Assembly (NCBI GenBank): GCA_946481025.1
Contig: CAMLNA010000016.1
Span: 1-48,741 of the forward strand
Length of the DNA stretch: 48,741 bases
Direction of reading: 5' to 3'
Source of the DNA: an uncultured Rivibacter sp.
GTDB taxonomy: Bacteria > Pseudomonadota > Gammaproteobacteria > Burkholderiales > Burkholderiaceae
Shown here: one piece after another, positions 33,889-42,236 of the stretch
Numbering within the stretch: position 1 is the stretch's first letter
Layout: the number at the start of each line of letters is the position of its first letter
Translations under genes and position numbers: made by a program
The notes under the pieces: generated by a model
What the model saw: the letters and a program-made list of their open reading frames with translations, nothing else
What the model was told of the DNA's origin: nothing
Database searches by the model: none

Positions 33889-34740
33889 ATGAGCGCTCAA
33901 AGCATCACTCCCGAACTGCGTCACTGGATCGTCGAGCAGGCCAAGGCCGGCCACAAGCCGGAGGTCGTGCTCAAGTCGATGATGGACAGCGGCTGGGAAG
34001 AGGAGGTCGCCATCCGCGCCCTCGAGGAAACCCTGCAGGGTTTCCTGGACGAGCACGCCAAGGCGGCCGGCCTGCCGGCGCCCAAGCCGGTGCCCGAGCC
34101 CAGCATCGCCGAATCGCCCAGCGTCGTGCGCGCCTTCGACCGCGACGTGCGCATCGTGATGTCGATGCGCAACCCGCGCGTGGTGGTGTTCGGCGGCCTG
34201 CTGTCCGACGAGGAGTGCGACGCCATCGTCGACCTGGCCCGCCCGCGGCTGGCGCGCTCCGAAACGGTCGACAACGCCACCGGCGGCAGCGAGGTCAACG
34301 CGGCGCGCACCAGCGAGGGCATGTTCTTCCGCCGCGGCGAACACGATGTGATCACGCGCCTGGAGCAGCGCATTGCCGCGCTGGTGAATTGGCCGGTCGA
34401 GAACGGCGAAGGCCTGCAGATCCTGCATTACCGCCCGGGCGCCGAATACAAGCCGCACTACGACTACTTCGACCCGGCGCAGCCCGGCACGGCCACCATC
34501 CTGAAGCGCGGCGGCCAGCGTGTGGGCACGCTGGTGATGTATCTCAACAACCCCGAGCGCGGCGGCGGCACCACCTTCCCCGACGTGAGCCTCGAAGTCG
34601 CGCCGATGAAGGGCAACGCGGTGTTCTTCAGCTATGACCGCCCGCACCCCATGACCAAGTCGCTGCATGGCGGCGCGCCCGTGCAGGCGGGCGAGAAGTG
34701 GGTGGCGACGAAGTGGCTGCGCGAGGGCCGTTTCGAATGA
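33889..34740 (+). CDS. Prolyl 4-hydroxylase-like 2OG-Fe(II) oxygenase
   Basis: A 283-aa protein. The C-terminal two thirds are a P4H double-stranded beta-helix with Fe ligands H190-x-D192 and H260 and 2-oxoglutarate-binding K270. GGGTTFPDVSLEVAPMKGNAV is typical. Residues of about 1-60 form a helical region that may bind a partner. It probably hydroxylates a proline in a protein; EF-Tu and Pro-rich proteins are known bacterial targets elsewhere. Its stop overlaps the next ATG. Confidence 0.9.
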   Translation: MSAQSITPELRHWIVEQAKAGHKPEVVLKSMMDSGWEEEVAIRALEETLQGFLDEHAKAAGLPAPKPVPEPSIAESPSVVRAFDRDVRIVMSMRNPRVVVFGGLLSDEECDAIVDLARPRLARSETVDNATGGSEVNAARTSEGMFFRRGEHDVITRLEQRIAALVNWPVENGEGLQILHYRPGAEYKPHYDYFDPAQPGTATILKRGGQRVGTLVMYLNNPERGGGTTFPDVSLEVAPMKGNAVFFSYDRPHPMTKSLHGGAPVQAGEKWVATKWLREGRFE

Positions 34741-35783
34741 CCGGCGAGGAGCCTGGCAGCGCCGATCCGCTGCGTGAGGCGCTGGCCGGACTCCGCATCG
34801 TCGACCTGACCCGGCTGCTGCCGGGCCCGCTGGCGACCTTGCGGCTGGCGCAATGGGGCGCCGACGTCCTGAAGGTCGAGGACCCGGGCGAAGGCGACGG
34901 CGCCCGGGCACTGTGGCGTACCGAGCCCGAAGCCGAGGCGGGCGAGCCCGGAGCGTTCTACCGGCGGCTCAACGCCGGCAAGCGCGTGCTGCGGCTCGAC
35001 CTGCGCAGTGCAGCAGGCAAGGCGGCACTGCTCGACGAGCTGCGCAGCGCCGATGCGCTGGTCGAGGGTTTCCGCCCCGGCGTGATGGCCCGGCTGGGCC
35101 TCGGTTTCGAGGCCGTGTCGGCGCTGAACCCGAAGCTGGTGATGGTGTCGATCAGCGGCTATGGCCAGCAGGGGCCGTGGGCGCAGCGCGCCGGCCACGA
35201 CATCAACTACATCGCGATGGCCGGCCTGCTGGAGCAGGTGGCGAGCGCCGGCGGCGAGATCGCCTTGCCCAACTTCCAGGTCGGCGACCTGCTCGGCGGC
35301 TCGCAAGCCGCCCTGAGTGCCCTGCTGGCGGCGCTGCTGGGCGTGCAACGCACGGGCCGCGGTCGCCACCTCGACATCTCGATGACCCACGAAGTGCTGC
35401 GCCACGAAGTGGTGGTGCGCGCGGCGCTGGAAGCCCAGGGCCGCATGCCGCCGCCGGGGCGCGACCTGCTGTCGGGCGGCGCGCCCTGCTACGGCGTGTA
35501 CCGCACGGCCGACGGCCGCCACCTCGCGGTGGGCGCACTGGAGCTCAAGTTCTGGCAGGCGGTGTGCGCCGCGCTGGGCCGGCCGCAATGGGAGCGGCGC
35601 CACTGGTCGCTCGGCGAGGCGCCGGGCAGCGAGGCGGCCATGGCGCTGCGCTCCGAGTTGCAGGCGCTGCTGGCCACGCAGCCGCTGGCCCACTGGGTGC
35701 AGCTGTTCGACACCGTCGATGCCTGCGTGACGCCGGTGCTGCGGCTCGACGAGGCGTTGCGGCACCCGTTGTTTGCCGGCTGA
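34737..35783 (+). CDS. CaiB/BaiF (class III) CoA-transferase, racemase-like
   Basis: A 348-aa protein starting in an ATGA overlap with the hydroxylase gene. It shows the family pattern LRIVDLTRLLPGPLATLRLAQWGADVLKVEDPG, GYGQQGPWAQRAGHD (catalytic D155) and GRGRHLDISM. It is closest in layout to alpha-methylacyl-CoA racemase, but family members also move CoA between acids, and the substrate is open. It converges on the ankyrin gene with a 4-bp gap. Confidence 0.88.
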   Translation: MTGEEPGSADPLREALAGLRIVDLTRLLPGPLATLRLAQWGADVLKVEDPGEGDGARALWRTEPEAEAGEPGAFYRRLNAGKRVLRLDLRSAAGKAALLDELRSADALVEGFRPGVMARLGLGFEAVSALNPKLVMVSISGYGQQGPWAQRAGHDINYIAMAGLLEQVASAGGEIALPNFQVGDLLGGSQAALSALLAALLGVQRTGRGRHLDISMTHEVLRHEVVVRAALEAQGRMPPPGRDLLSGGAPCYGVYRTADGRHLAVGALELKFWQAVCAALGRPQWERRHWSLGEAPGSEAAMALRSELQALLATQPLAHWVQLFDTVDACVTPVLRLDEALRHPLFAG

Positions 35784-35787
35784 GGCT

Positions 35788-36789
35788 TCAGCGCCCCCCG
35801 GCTTCTTCGATGACCTGCGCCATGGCGGTGTAGCCGCGCTGCCGGGCATGCTGCAGCGGCGTCACGCCGGCCCGGTCGGCCAGGTTGGGGTCGGCGCCGC
35901 GGGCCAGCAGCAGCTTCACGATCTCGACATGGCGGGCGCCGCCGTCGCCCAGCAGCACCGCCTCCAGCAGCGCCGTACGTCCATCGCGGTTGCGGCTGTT
36001 CACGTCGGCGCCTGCGGCCAGGGCTTGTCTCACCGCCTCGGGCTGGCCGGTTTCGGCGGCCCGGTGCAGCGCGGGGCCGATGCTGCTGTCGGCCGCGACG
36101 GCACTGCGGCGGGCCGGGGCGGGCGCCTGCAGGGCCTTGGCCGCCGGCGCCTCCGAGGCGACACCGGCGCGGCGTTCGTCGACCTCGCCCTCGACCTGGC
36201 CGGCCGGTGCGGCAGGCGGGGCCATCGCGGCCGGAGCCGGCGCTCTTTCGGGCAGGGCCAGCGGCGCCGCGGCCTGCGCGGCGGGCGCGGGTGCGCCCGC
36301 CTGGTCGGCCGCCACCGGGGCCGCGGGTGCGGCGCGCCTTGCCGATTCGCGACGACGCAGCTCCTGCCGGGTTTCGGCGGCCTTCTGCTGCGCCGCCGGA
36401 GCCTCGGCAGCGGCCGGCGCTGGCGACGTTGGCGGCACGGCCGCAGGCGCCGGACGGGTGGCCTCCGGCGCTTCGCGCACGAACGCCTCCGGGGGGCTTT
36501 CCATCTGCACCCGCAAGGCCACCAGCGTGGCCAATGACACGGTGCACACCGAGGCGGCAATGGCCGCCCAGCGCCAGCGTGGTGCGTTGGCGGCAGGCGC
36601 GGCGCGCTGCGGCACCGGGCCGACGGCGGGTGCCGCTGCCTGTGGCGGCTTCGGCGCAGCCGCCAGCACGCGGTCGCGCACGGCCTCGCCCGGCTGCGGC
36701 GATTCCAGGCCCAGCAGGCGATCGGCGTCCGCATAGGCCTGCAGCAGCGGGTCGTTCGTCGTGTCGGTGGGCGGGCGAGGGGTGTTCAT
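35788..36789 (-). CDS. Membrane protein with Ala/Pro-rich linker and ankyrin repeats, next to ECF sigma factor
   Basis: A 333-aa protein. An N-terminal cytoplasmic part of about 70 aa leads to one TM helix (about 73-93), a long Ala/Pro/Glu-rich linker (about 100-240) and three ankyrin repeats (about 245-330, e.g. GPALHRAAETGQPEAVRQALAAGADVN). It starts 7 nt after the sigma factor stop, the usual place for an anti-sigma factor, and the topology fits one, with the ankyrin part outside. No ZAS zinc motif (HxxxCxxC) is present. Anti-sigma function is inferred. Confidence 0.8.
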   Translation of the reverse strand: MNTPRPPTDTTNDPLLQAYADADRLLGLESPQPGEAVRDRVLAAAPKPPQAAAPAVGPVPQRAAPAANAPRWRWAAIAASVCTVSLATLVALRVQMESPPEAFVREAPEATRPAPAAVPPTSPAPAAAEAPAAQQKAAETRQELRRRESARRAAPAAPVAADQAGAPAPAAQAAAPLALPERAPAPAAMAPPAAPAGQVEGEVDERRAGVASEAPAAKALQAPAPARRSAVAADSSIGPALHRAAETGQPEAVRQALAAGADVNSRNRDGRTALLEAVLLGDGGARHVEIVKLLLARGADPNLADRAGVTPLQHARQRGYTAMAQVIEEAGGR

Positions 36790-36796
36790 GGTGTCG

Positions 36797-37423
36797 TCAA
36801 TTCCACGCGGCCAGCGCTTCGCGAAGCTTGGCTCGTGCATAGCGCAGCCGGCTCTTGGCGGTTTCGGAGCCCACGTGGGTGGCCGCGGCGATCTCCTCCA
36901 CGCTCAGCCCCGCCTCGGCCTGCAGCAGGAAAGCCTCACGCTGCACCAGCGGCAGTGCTTCGAGCGCATTGAAAAAAGCCAGCGCCTGTTCGCGACGCTC
37001 GAGCCGCTGCAGCGGTTCGTGCCGCTCGTCGGCGGCCAGGCAATCGGCCAGCGCGGGCGCGTCGCCGTCCGTTTCGCCGGTTTCCGCATCGAGCGAGAAC
37101 TCATGGCCGCGCCCGTGGCGGCGCAGGTGGTCGATGACGCGGCTGCGGGCCAGGGTGAACAGCCAGGTCGAGAAGCGTGCCGTCGGCAGGTAGCGCGGTG
37201 CCTGGCGCGCCACGGTGATCCAGGTCTCCTGCAGCACGTCGTCGGCCGCGCCGGCATGGCGGGTGCCCAGGCTGCGCGCGATGAAGCGAAACACCCGCCT
37301 GGCGTGCCGGTCGTACAGGCGCGTGAAGGCTGCCGCGTCGCCGGCCGCAAAGGCCAGCATCAGCGACTCGTCCTCGGCCAGCGTGTCGTCGGGCACGGCC
37401 CGTGTGGCGACGGTCTCCTCCAT
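36797..37423 (-). CDS. ECF RNA polymerase sigma factor
   Basis: A 208-aa ECF sigma factor. Region 2 shows FTRLYDRHARRVFRFIARSLG and DDVLQETWITV, and region 4 shows LPLVQREAFLLQAEAGLSVEEIAAATHVGSETAKSRL. The ATG at 37423 was preferred to an upstream in-frame Met because region 2 starts soon after. The gene is followed by the ankyrin membrane protein and preceded by a secreted protein, probably one operon. Confidence 0.92.
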   Translation of the reverse strand: MEETVATRAVPDDTLAEDESLMLAFAAGDAAAFTRLYDRHARRVFRFIARSLGTRHAGAADDVLQETWITVARQAPRYLPTARFSTWLFTLARSRVIDHLRRHGRGHEFSLDAETGETDGDAPALADCLAADERHEPLQRLERREQALAFFNALEALPLVQREAFLLQAEAGLSVEEIAAATHVGSETAKSRLRYARAKLREALAAWN

Positions 37424-37470
37424 CGGCCGCGATGCTACGCGCTGCCGGGCCGCGCCGGCCGGCGGCGAGC

Positions 37471-38340
37471 TCACCAGCCTTGAGACCAGCGGCGGGGCGG
37501 GTCAGGCACATAGCCGGCCGACGGCGCCTCGGGGAAAGGCCGCGGGTGTCCGTGCGGTTCGGGTTGGCGGCGCGGCACCACGCCGGCCGCGACGAGGTTC
37601 TCGAAACTGTCATAGCGCAGGGCCACCACTTCGTCGGGCGTGCTGCGTGCGCGCTCGAAGCGGGTGTGGCGCACCCAGGAGGTTTCGCGGTCGCCATGGC
37701 CGGTGCCCAGCCGTTCGCCGGGCGCGGGCGCGGTGGCCGCGGCGGACTCGCGCGACAGGTCGGCCGCGCCGGCGCTCTTTTCGGCGCTGCGCTGCTCGGC
37801 CAGCGGCCGTGGGGCGGACTGCGACTGCGACAGCTCCGGTTCCTCGCGCCATGCCGGACGCCTTTCGCGGAAGGCGGCAGCGCCCACCACGCCCACGTCG
37901 AAGGGCCGGCCGGTGCGTGCGGCATAGGAGTCGCGCAGCTCGGTGAATTCGAAGGCCGCGACCTCGCTGCGGCTCTTGCGCCAGCCGGTGATCTCGTAGC
38001 TCTGGTAGGGGTCGAGCACGTAGCCGCTCTGGTTCCAGTGGGCCGTCTGGCCGGTGACCACGTTGACGCCGTCGACCGACAGCACCACCAGCAGCCGCTC
38101 ACCGGTGAGGTTGCGCAGTGCGATGGCATAGCGTGATCCGGGCCGGCCCGGCGTATGGCCCTGGCCATGGTGCCGGTACACCGGCAGGGGCTGGCTGCTG
38201 TCGCGGTCGATCAGGCGCACGTCGACCCAACGGCCGGTCGCCGACGCAGTGGCGGGCTGGCCGGCGAGGCACACGCCGGCCAGCGCCAGCACACCGGCGA
38301 GGCCGCGGCCCCGAAGAAGAAGCGTGAGAACAGCGCCCAT
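37471..38340 (-). CDS. Secreted protein of unknown function upstream of the ECF sigma gene
   Basis: A 289-aa protein with a signal peptide (LLLRGRGLAGVLALAGVCLAGQPATA). A folded-looking region of about 35-160 (RWVDVRLIDRDSSQPLPVYRHHG, RYAIALRNLTGERLLVVLSVDGVNVVTG, YEITGWRKS) reads as a beta-rich domain; the rest is low-complexity and charged. I do not recognise the family with certainty. It lies 47 bp upstream of the sigma gene and could be a target or a member of that signalling unit. Confidence 0.75.
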   Translation of the reverse strand: MGAVLTLLLRGRGLAGVLALAGVCLAGQPATASATGRWVDVRLIDRDSSQPLPVYRHHGQGHTPGRPGSRYAIALRNLTGERLLVVLSVDGVNVVTGQTAHWNQSGYVLDPYQSYEITGWRKSRSEVAAFEFTELRDSYAARTGRPFDVGVVGAAAFRERRPAWREEPELSQSQSAPRPLAEQRSAEKSAGAADLSRESAAATAPAPGERLGTGHGDRETSWVRHTRFERARSTPDEVVALRYDSFENLVAAGVVPRRQPEPHGHPRPFPEAPSAGYVPDPPRRWSQGW

Positions 38341-38424
38341 GGAACGGCTCCGTGAAGGACATGAGCCTTCAACGCAGCCGCCGGGCCGGCGGGGTTGACT
38401 GGCAGGCCCCAGGGGCGGCGAGGG

Positions 38425-38928
38425 CTACAGGTCGCTGCGGGCGCTGGAATGGGCGTGTTCGCGCGGGGGCCAGCTCGACGGGCCGAAGGGGCGCTCGTTC
38501 TCGATGCGCTGCCAGCGGCGCTGGTCCCAGGTCTGGGGGCCCTCGATGCGCCACCGCTCGATCAGCGGGGCGAGTTCTGCATGGGGCAGGCGCACGAACT
38601 GCGGCGTGCGGTGCAGGAAGCCGCGCCGGCAGCTGGGCGGCAGGGGCGCGTGGCGGTGCTCGGCCCAGTAGATGCAGTCCTTGGCTGCCCAGAACGCCTG
38701 GCGCTCGAAGTTCACCAGCCCGGCGAACCCGGTGTCGGCGGGCAGCACCACATGCTCGGTGTCGAACTCGACCACCGCAAAGGCCAGGTCGCCGGCCGAA
38801 AAGCCGGGGCCGTCCTGGACGAAGATGACGCGCCGGATGTCGCTGGCGCGCAGGCGGTCGACCTCGGTGTCGTCGCGATAGACCACGATGTCCTGGCCAT
38901 GCCAGGCGGTGTGCCAATGGTGTTTCAT
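38425..38928 (-). CDS. Uncharacterised protein
   Basis: A 167-aa protein beginning MKHHWHTAWHGQDIVVYRDD. The N-terminal half looks alpha/beta and acidic; the C-terminal part is rich in Trp and Arg (WDQRRWQRIENERPFGPSSWPP). No signal peptide or TM segment. Family not recognised. Codon use is like its neighbours. It is upstream of the secreted-protein and sigma genes on the same strand with an 84-bp gap. Confidence 0.65.
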   Translation of the reverse strand: MKHHWHTAWHGQDIVVYRDDTEVDRLRASDIRRVIFVQDGPGFSAGDLAFAVVEFDTEHVVLPADTGFAGLVNFERQAFWAAKDCIYWAEHRHAPLPPSCRRGFLHRTPQFVRLPHAELAPLIERWRIEGPQTWDQRRWQRIENERPFGPSSWPPREHAHSSARSDL

Positions 38929-39148
38929 GGTGACTGCCCTCTGGAATATTCCTTGCCCCTCGCGGGGCGGGTACCGGCGATGCCCCGCCCGGAGCTTCCT
39001 GGAGCGTTGGAGCGTAGGCGGCGGCTGCTTGTTTCACTGTTGCGTAACGCGACCAAATGCAAGGCCCGCCTCCCTATGTTTCCGGTTGGCAACAGGCGTG
39101 CCGGGCGCTACAACTCGGGGCCACGCCACCCGCCGAAGGGAGCCCAGC
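38929..39148. other. Divergent intergenic region
   Basis: It holds a perfect 10-bp palindrome GGAATATTCC (38943-38952), a hairpin GCCCC-TCGC-GGGGC (38955-38968) near the minus-strand gene, and the plus-strand promoter at 39086-39114. No further gene is evident. Confidence 0.6.
39086..39114 (+). promoter_or_regulatory. Sigma-70 promoter of the membrane hydrolase gene
   Basis: TTGGCA (39086-39091) and TACAAC (39109-39114) are separated by 17 bp. A start near 39121 gives a short leader before the TTG at 39149. Confidence 0.5.
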
Positions 39149-41176
39149 TTGCCGACGCCGACGCCGCCCGGGACCCCGCCCGCCGATCGCGCGCCGCACC
39201 GCCTGCCGCTGGTGGGAGAGGCCACGCAGGCGAGCGAAGGTCGCGTCACCGCCCCGGGCGGACTCGACGACCGAACCCCCGCGCCGCCACAGCGCGCGCC
39301 GATCGTGGTGCTGCACGGCGTGGGCGACTTCGCCCCGGGCGACGTGATCGGCTCGGTGGCCGGCCAGGCCGCTTTTTCGAGGCGCGAAGACCTGCAGCGC
39401 GACACCGTGTTCGCCCAGGCCCGCCGCTACACGCTGCTGCGCGCCGGCCGCCCGGGCGAGGGCGGCGGCGCGCCGGTGCGGCTGGTGGAGGTGAACTGGT
39501 CGGAAGTGCGCCGCGCCATGCCCGATGCGCTGGGCCTGGCGCGCCATTTCGTGACGGTGCTGCTGGCGCTCACGCGCATCGGCGTGTATGGCGCCTGGCG
39601 CTCGCGCACGCTGGCCAACCGGCTGTGGAGCGGCACGCCGACGCTCTTTTTCATCGAGACGGTGCTGGTGTGGGCGTCGCTCGCCCCCATGCTGTCGGCG
39701 TTGCTGTGGCAGCTCGACCCCGGCCAGCGCATGGCCAGCGGCGTGATGGTGGCGGTGGGGGCGCTCTACGTGGCCACGCTGGTCAAGCCGCTCACCTGGA
39801 CGCTGGCCGCCGGCGGCGTGTGGTTCGCAGCCTTTGCCGCATGGGCCGGCTGGTGGACCTGCTTCGGCAACGACGGACATCGCGGCTTCGCCCAGGTGTC
39901 GGGTGCATTGCACAGCTGGGCCACGCTGGCCGCGGCCGCCGCGGTGGTCGTCACCTCGCTCGAGATTGCACTGCGCGACCGAGGCCGCGGCCTGCACCGG
40001 CTGTCGCGCATCGCCTGCCTGTGGCTGCCGGTGGTGCTGATGGTGGTCGTGCAGCCGCTCACGGTGTCGGTGACGCTGCTGCCCATGAACGACAGCACCC
40101 GCAGCAACTGGGGCCGGGCCTTCGCGCTGGCCATGCCGTTTTCGCCGGTGGACGGCCAGCAGGCTGCCAGCCTGATGGCGCTGGCGCTGGCCGCTGCGCT
40201 CCTGCTGGGCGCCTGGCAGTTCAAGGCGGTGCAGCGTTTCGGCCGCAACGTGGCGGTCGTGGTGGGGTGGGGCGCGGGGCTGGGCCTGCTGCTGGTGGCC
40301 CGGGTGATGGAACGCGGCCTGTTCGAAGACTGCAAGCTGTGCCAGCAGTGCCTGCGGACCGACTGGGTGGCGATGGTGGGCCTGCTGCTCGTCATCGGCG
40401 CCAGCGTCACCTGGGTGCTGTTCGCGCGCACCGAGGTGTCGAAGGACCGCCGCGGCCGGCCCTGGTATCCGGCCGGAGCGTTTGCCCGCTTCTGGGCCAG
40501 CGTGCTGCTGGTGCTCATGCCGGTGGTGCTGCTGGCGAGCCTGGGTTTCGTGCTGTGGCGCATGCGCGGCTACCAACCGCAGCAGCTCGGGTTGGCCATG
40601 GCTCCCGATGCGGCGGCGGTGTTCCTCGAATCGACCAAGTACGCGCTGCTGCTGGTGCCGTTGGCGACGCGTCCGTTCGCTGCCTTTCTCGACGCCCTGG
40701 GCGACGTGTTCTTCTTCGTCGTGCGCCGCCGCGGCCTGCACACGCGCCGCGACACGCTCACGCGCTTCTGGCAGGCCCTGCGCCTGCTCGACGAGCCGTG
40801 CAACGGCCGGCACGTGATCGTGTTCGCCCACAGCCAGGGCACGGTGATCGCCGCGACCATGCTCTCGCGCATGGCGCGCGTGCTGCTGCGTTCACCGATG
40901 CGACTCACGCTGGTGACGGTGGGCTCGCCGCTGTCGACCCTGTACCGCAACTTCCTCGACGTGGTGCTGGGCCAGGGCTTCGCCAGGCTGTGCAAGCAGC
41001 AGCCCGAGCGCTTCCGCTGGATCAACCTGTGCAGGCCGTCCGACTACATCGGCGGCGCGGTCGAGCTCGAAGGCGTGCACAACCGCGAGCTCCTCACACG
41101 CGGCGATCACATCGGCTACTGGGCCGACGCGGACCTGCTGGCCTGGCTGAAGGCGTTGTCAGAGGGGCGGGTTTGA
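39149..41176 (+). CDS. Integral membrane protein with alpha/beta-hydrolase-like ends
   Basis: About 675 aa, starting at TTG behind AAGGGAG. The N-terminal part has VVLHGVGDF (near 53-61), as the oxyanion strand of lipases. The C-terminal part has VFAHSQGTVIA with S562 in A-x-S-x-G, and RGDHIGYW, a likely catalytic His. Between them, residues of about 125-530 hold roughly eight hydrophobic segments. The layout suggests a lipase-like fold split by a membrane domain. An acidic Cys motif CKLCQQC lies in one loop. The substrate is unknown. It converges on and overlaps the EEP gene by 18 nt. Confidence 0.78.
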   Translation: MPTPTPPGTPPADRAPHRLPLVGEATQASEGRVTAPGGLDDRTPAPPQRAPIVVLHGVGDFAPGDVIGSVAGQAAFSRREDLQRDTVFAQARRYTLLRAGRPGEGGGAPVRLVEVNWSEVRRAMPDALGLARHFVTVLLALTRIGVYGAWRSRTLANRLWSGTPTLFFIETVLVWASLAPMLSALLWQLDPGQRMASGVMVAVGALYVATLVKPLTWTLAAGGVWFAAFAAWAGWWTCFGNDGHRGFAQVSGALHSWATLAAAAAVVVTSLEIALRDRGRGLHRLSRIACLWLPVVLMVVVQPLTVSVTLLPMNDSTRSNWGRAFALAMPFSPVDGQQAASLMALALAAALLLGAWQFKAVQRFGRNVAVVVGWGAGLGLLLVARVMERGLFEDCKLCQQCLRTDWVAMVGLLLVIGASVTWVLFARTEVSKDRRGRPWYPAGAFARFWASVLLVLMPVVLLASLGFVLWRMRGYQPQQLGLAMAPDAAAVFLESTKYALLLVPLATRPFAAFLDALGDVFFFVVRRRGLHTRRDTLTRFWQALRLLDEPCNGRHVIVFAHSQGTVIAATMLSRMARVLLRSPMRLTLVTVGSPLSTLYRNFLDVVLGQGFARLCKQQPERFRWINLCRPSDYIGGAVELEGVHNRELLTRGDHIGYWADADLLAWLKALSEGRV

Positions 41177-42214
41177 CGGGGCGGCCCGGGCCGCCTGCGA
41201 CCAGCGCTGCGGGTAGAGCTTCAGCACCGCCCGCACGAAACCGTGGTCCGAGCGGGTGCGGTCACGACCTTCATGCAGGTGGTCGTTGAAATGCTCCACG
41301 CGCAGCACCTCGCCCAGGCTGAAGCGGCTGCTCGCGAGCAGTTCTTCTGACACCCAGATCTGGTCGAGGATGTCGGGGGTGCCCTGGTAGATGTGCGAGT
41401 AACCCACGTCGCGCCGCAGCGGCTCGGTCTGTACCTCGTGTGCGTGGAACAGCGCGGTGTCGCGTGCCTGCCGGTCGTAGGCGACCTGCTGCGTGGCCGC
41501 GATCATCTGCGTGGTGACCGAATGCGGACCGTCGTTCAGGTCGCCCAGCAGCACCAGCGGGTCGCGCGTCTGGGACAGCAGCTGCACCACGTAGGACCGC
41601 AAGGCCGCGGCCTCGGCCGCACGCATCAGCAGCGCGCGCAGCTGGGCACGCGCCTGGATGCGCGGGTCGTCGCGGTCTTCGACCGGCTCGCCCGCGGCAT
41701 CGAGCAGGAACTTCGGGCGCTTGGACTTCAGGTGCAGCACCAGCACGTGCAGCAGCGGCCCGCCGGCCGGCAGCCGCACGAGCGCATGCAGCACCGGCCG
41801 CTCGAAGCGCGCGTAGTCGCCCAGCTCGGGCACGGCCACCGCGCACCCCGCCGGGAAGTCGGTGATCAGCGCGGACGATTCGAGCACCCAGCGGGTGGCC
41901 AGGCCCACCCGCGGCGTGCCCACCGCGCCGGCTTCGCTGCCGGGCGCGATGACGTGGGCGTAGCGCAGCTGCGAATGGTGCACCGCGCTGCGCAGCGCGG
42001 CTTCGTCCCAGACCTCCTGGAACGCCAGCAGGTCTGCGTTGAGCCGGCGGATCTGGTGGCCCAGCCAGGCGAACTTGCGCTGCGCGTCCGCCTCCGTGTA
42101 GGGCTCCTGGTTTTCGTAGAACACGCGGCCGGGGAGGGCCAGGTTCAGCGTGTTGGCGGTGGCCAGGGTGAGCGTGAGGGGCGAGGCGATCGCCGGGTGG
42201 TTGACGAGGCTCAT
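41159..42214 (-). CDS. Endonuclease/exonuclease/phosphatase (EEP) family protein
   Basis: A 351-aa protein of the DNase I/exonuclease III-like EEP fold: TANTLNLA and FQEVWDE (metal Glu), VLVLHLKSKRP, LLGDLNDGPHS (catalytic Asp-x-Asn) and TRSDHGFV (final Asp-His) are all present. No signal peptide. Substrate, whether nucleic acid, lipid phosphate or other, cannot be told. It follows the histidine kinase gene by 22 nt. Confidence 0.88.
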   Translation of the reverse strand: MSLVNHPAIASPLTLTLATANTLNLALPGRVFYENQEPYTEADAQRKFAWLGHQIRRLNADLLAFQEVWDEAALRSAVHHSQLRYAHVIAPGSEAGAVGTPRVGLATRWVLESSALITDFPAGCAVAVPELGDYARFERPVLHALVRLPAGGPLLHVLVLHLKSKRPKFLLDAAGEPVEDRDDPRIQARAQLRALLMRAAEAAALRSYVVQLLSQTRDPLVLLGDLNDGPHSVTTQMIAATQQVAYDRQARDTALFHAHEVQTEPLRRDVGYSHIYQGTPDILDQIWVSEELLASSRFSLGEVLRVEHFNDHLHEGRDRTRSDHGFVRAVLKLYPQRWSQAARAAPSNPPL

Positions 42215-42236
42215 GGCGAAGGGCTTGTTCCCGGGG

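Noticed and set aside
38395..41289. A 964-aa plus-strand frame over the membrane hydrolase gene
   Set aside because: Its translation is Arg/Gly/Pro-rich without hydrophobic helices, while the neighbouring frame from 39149 gives motifs and TM segments.
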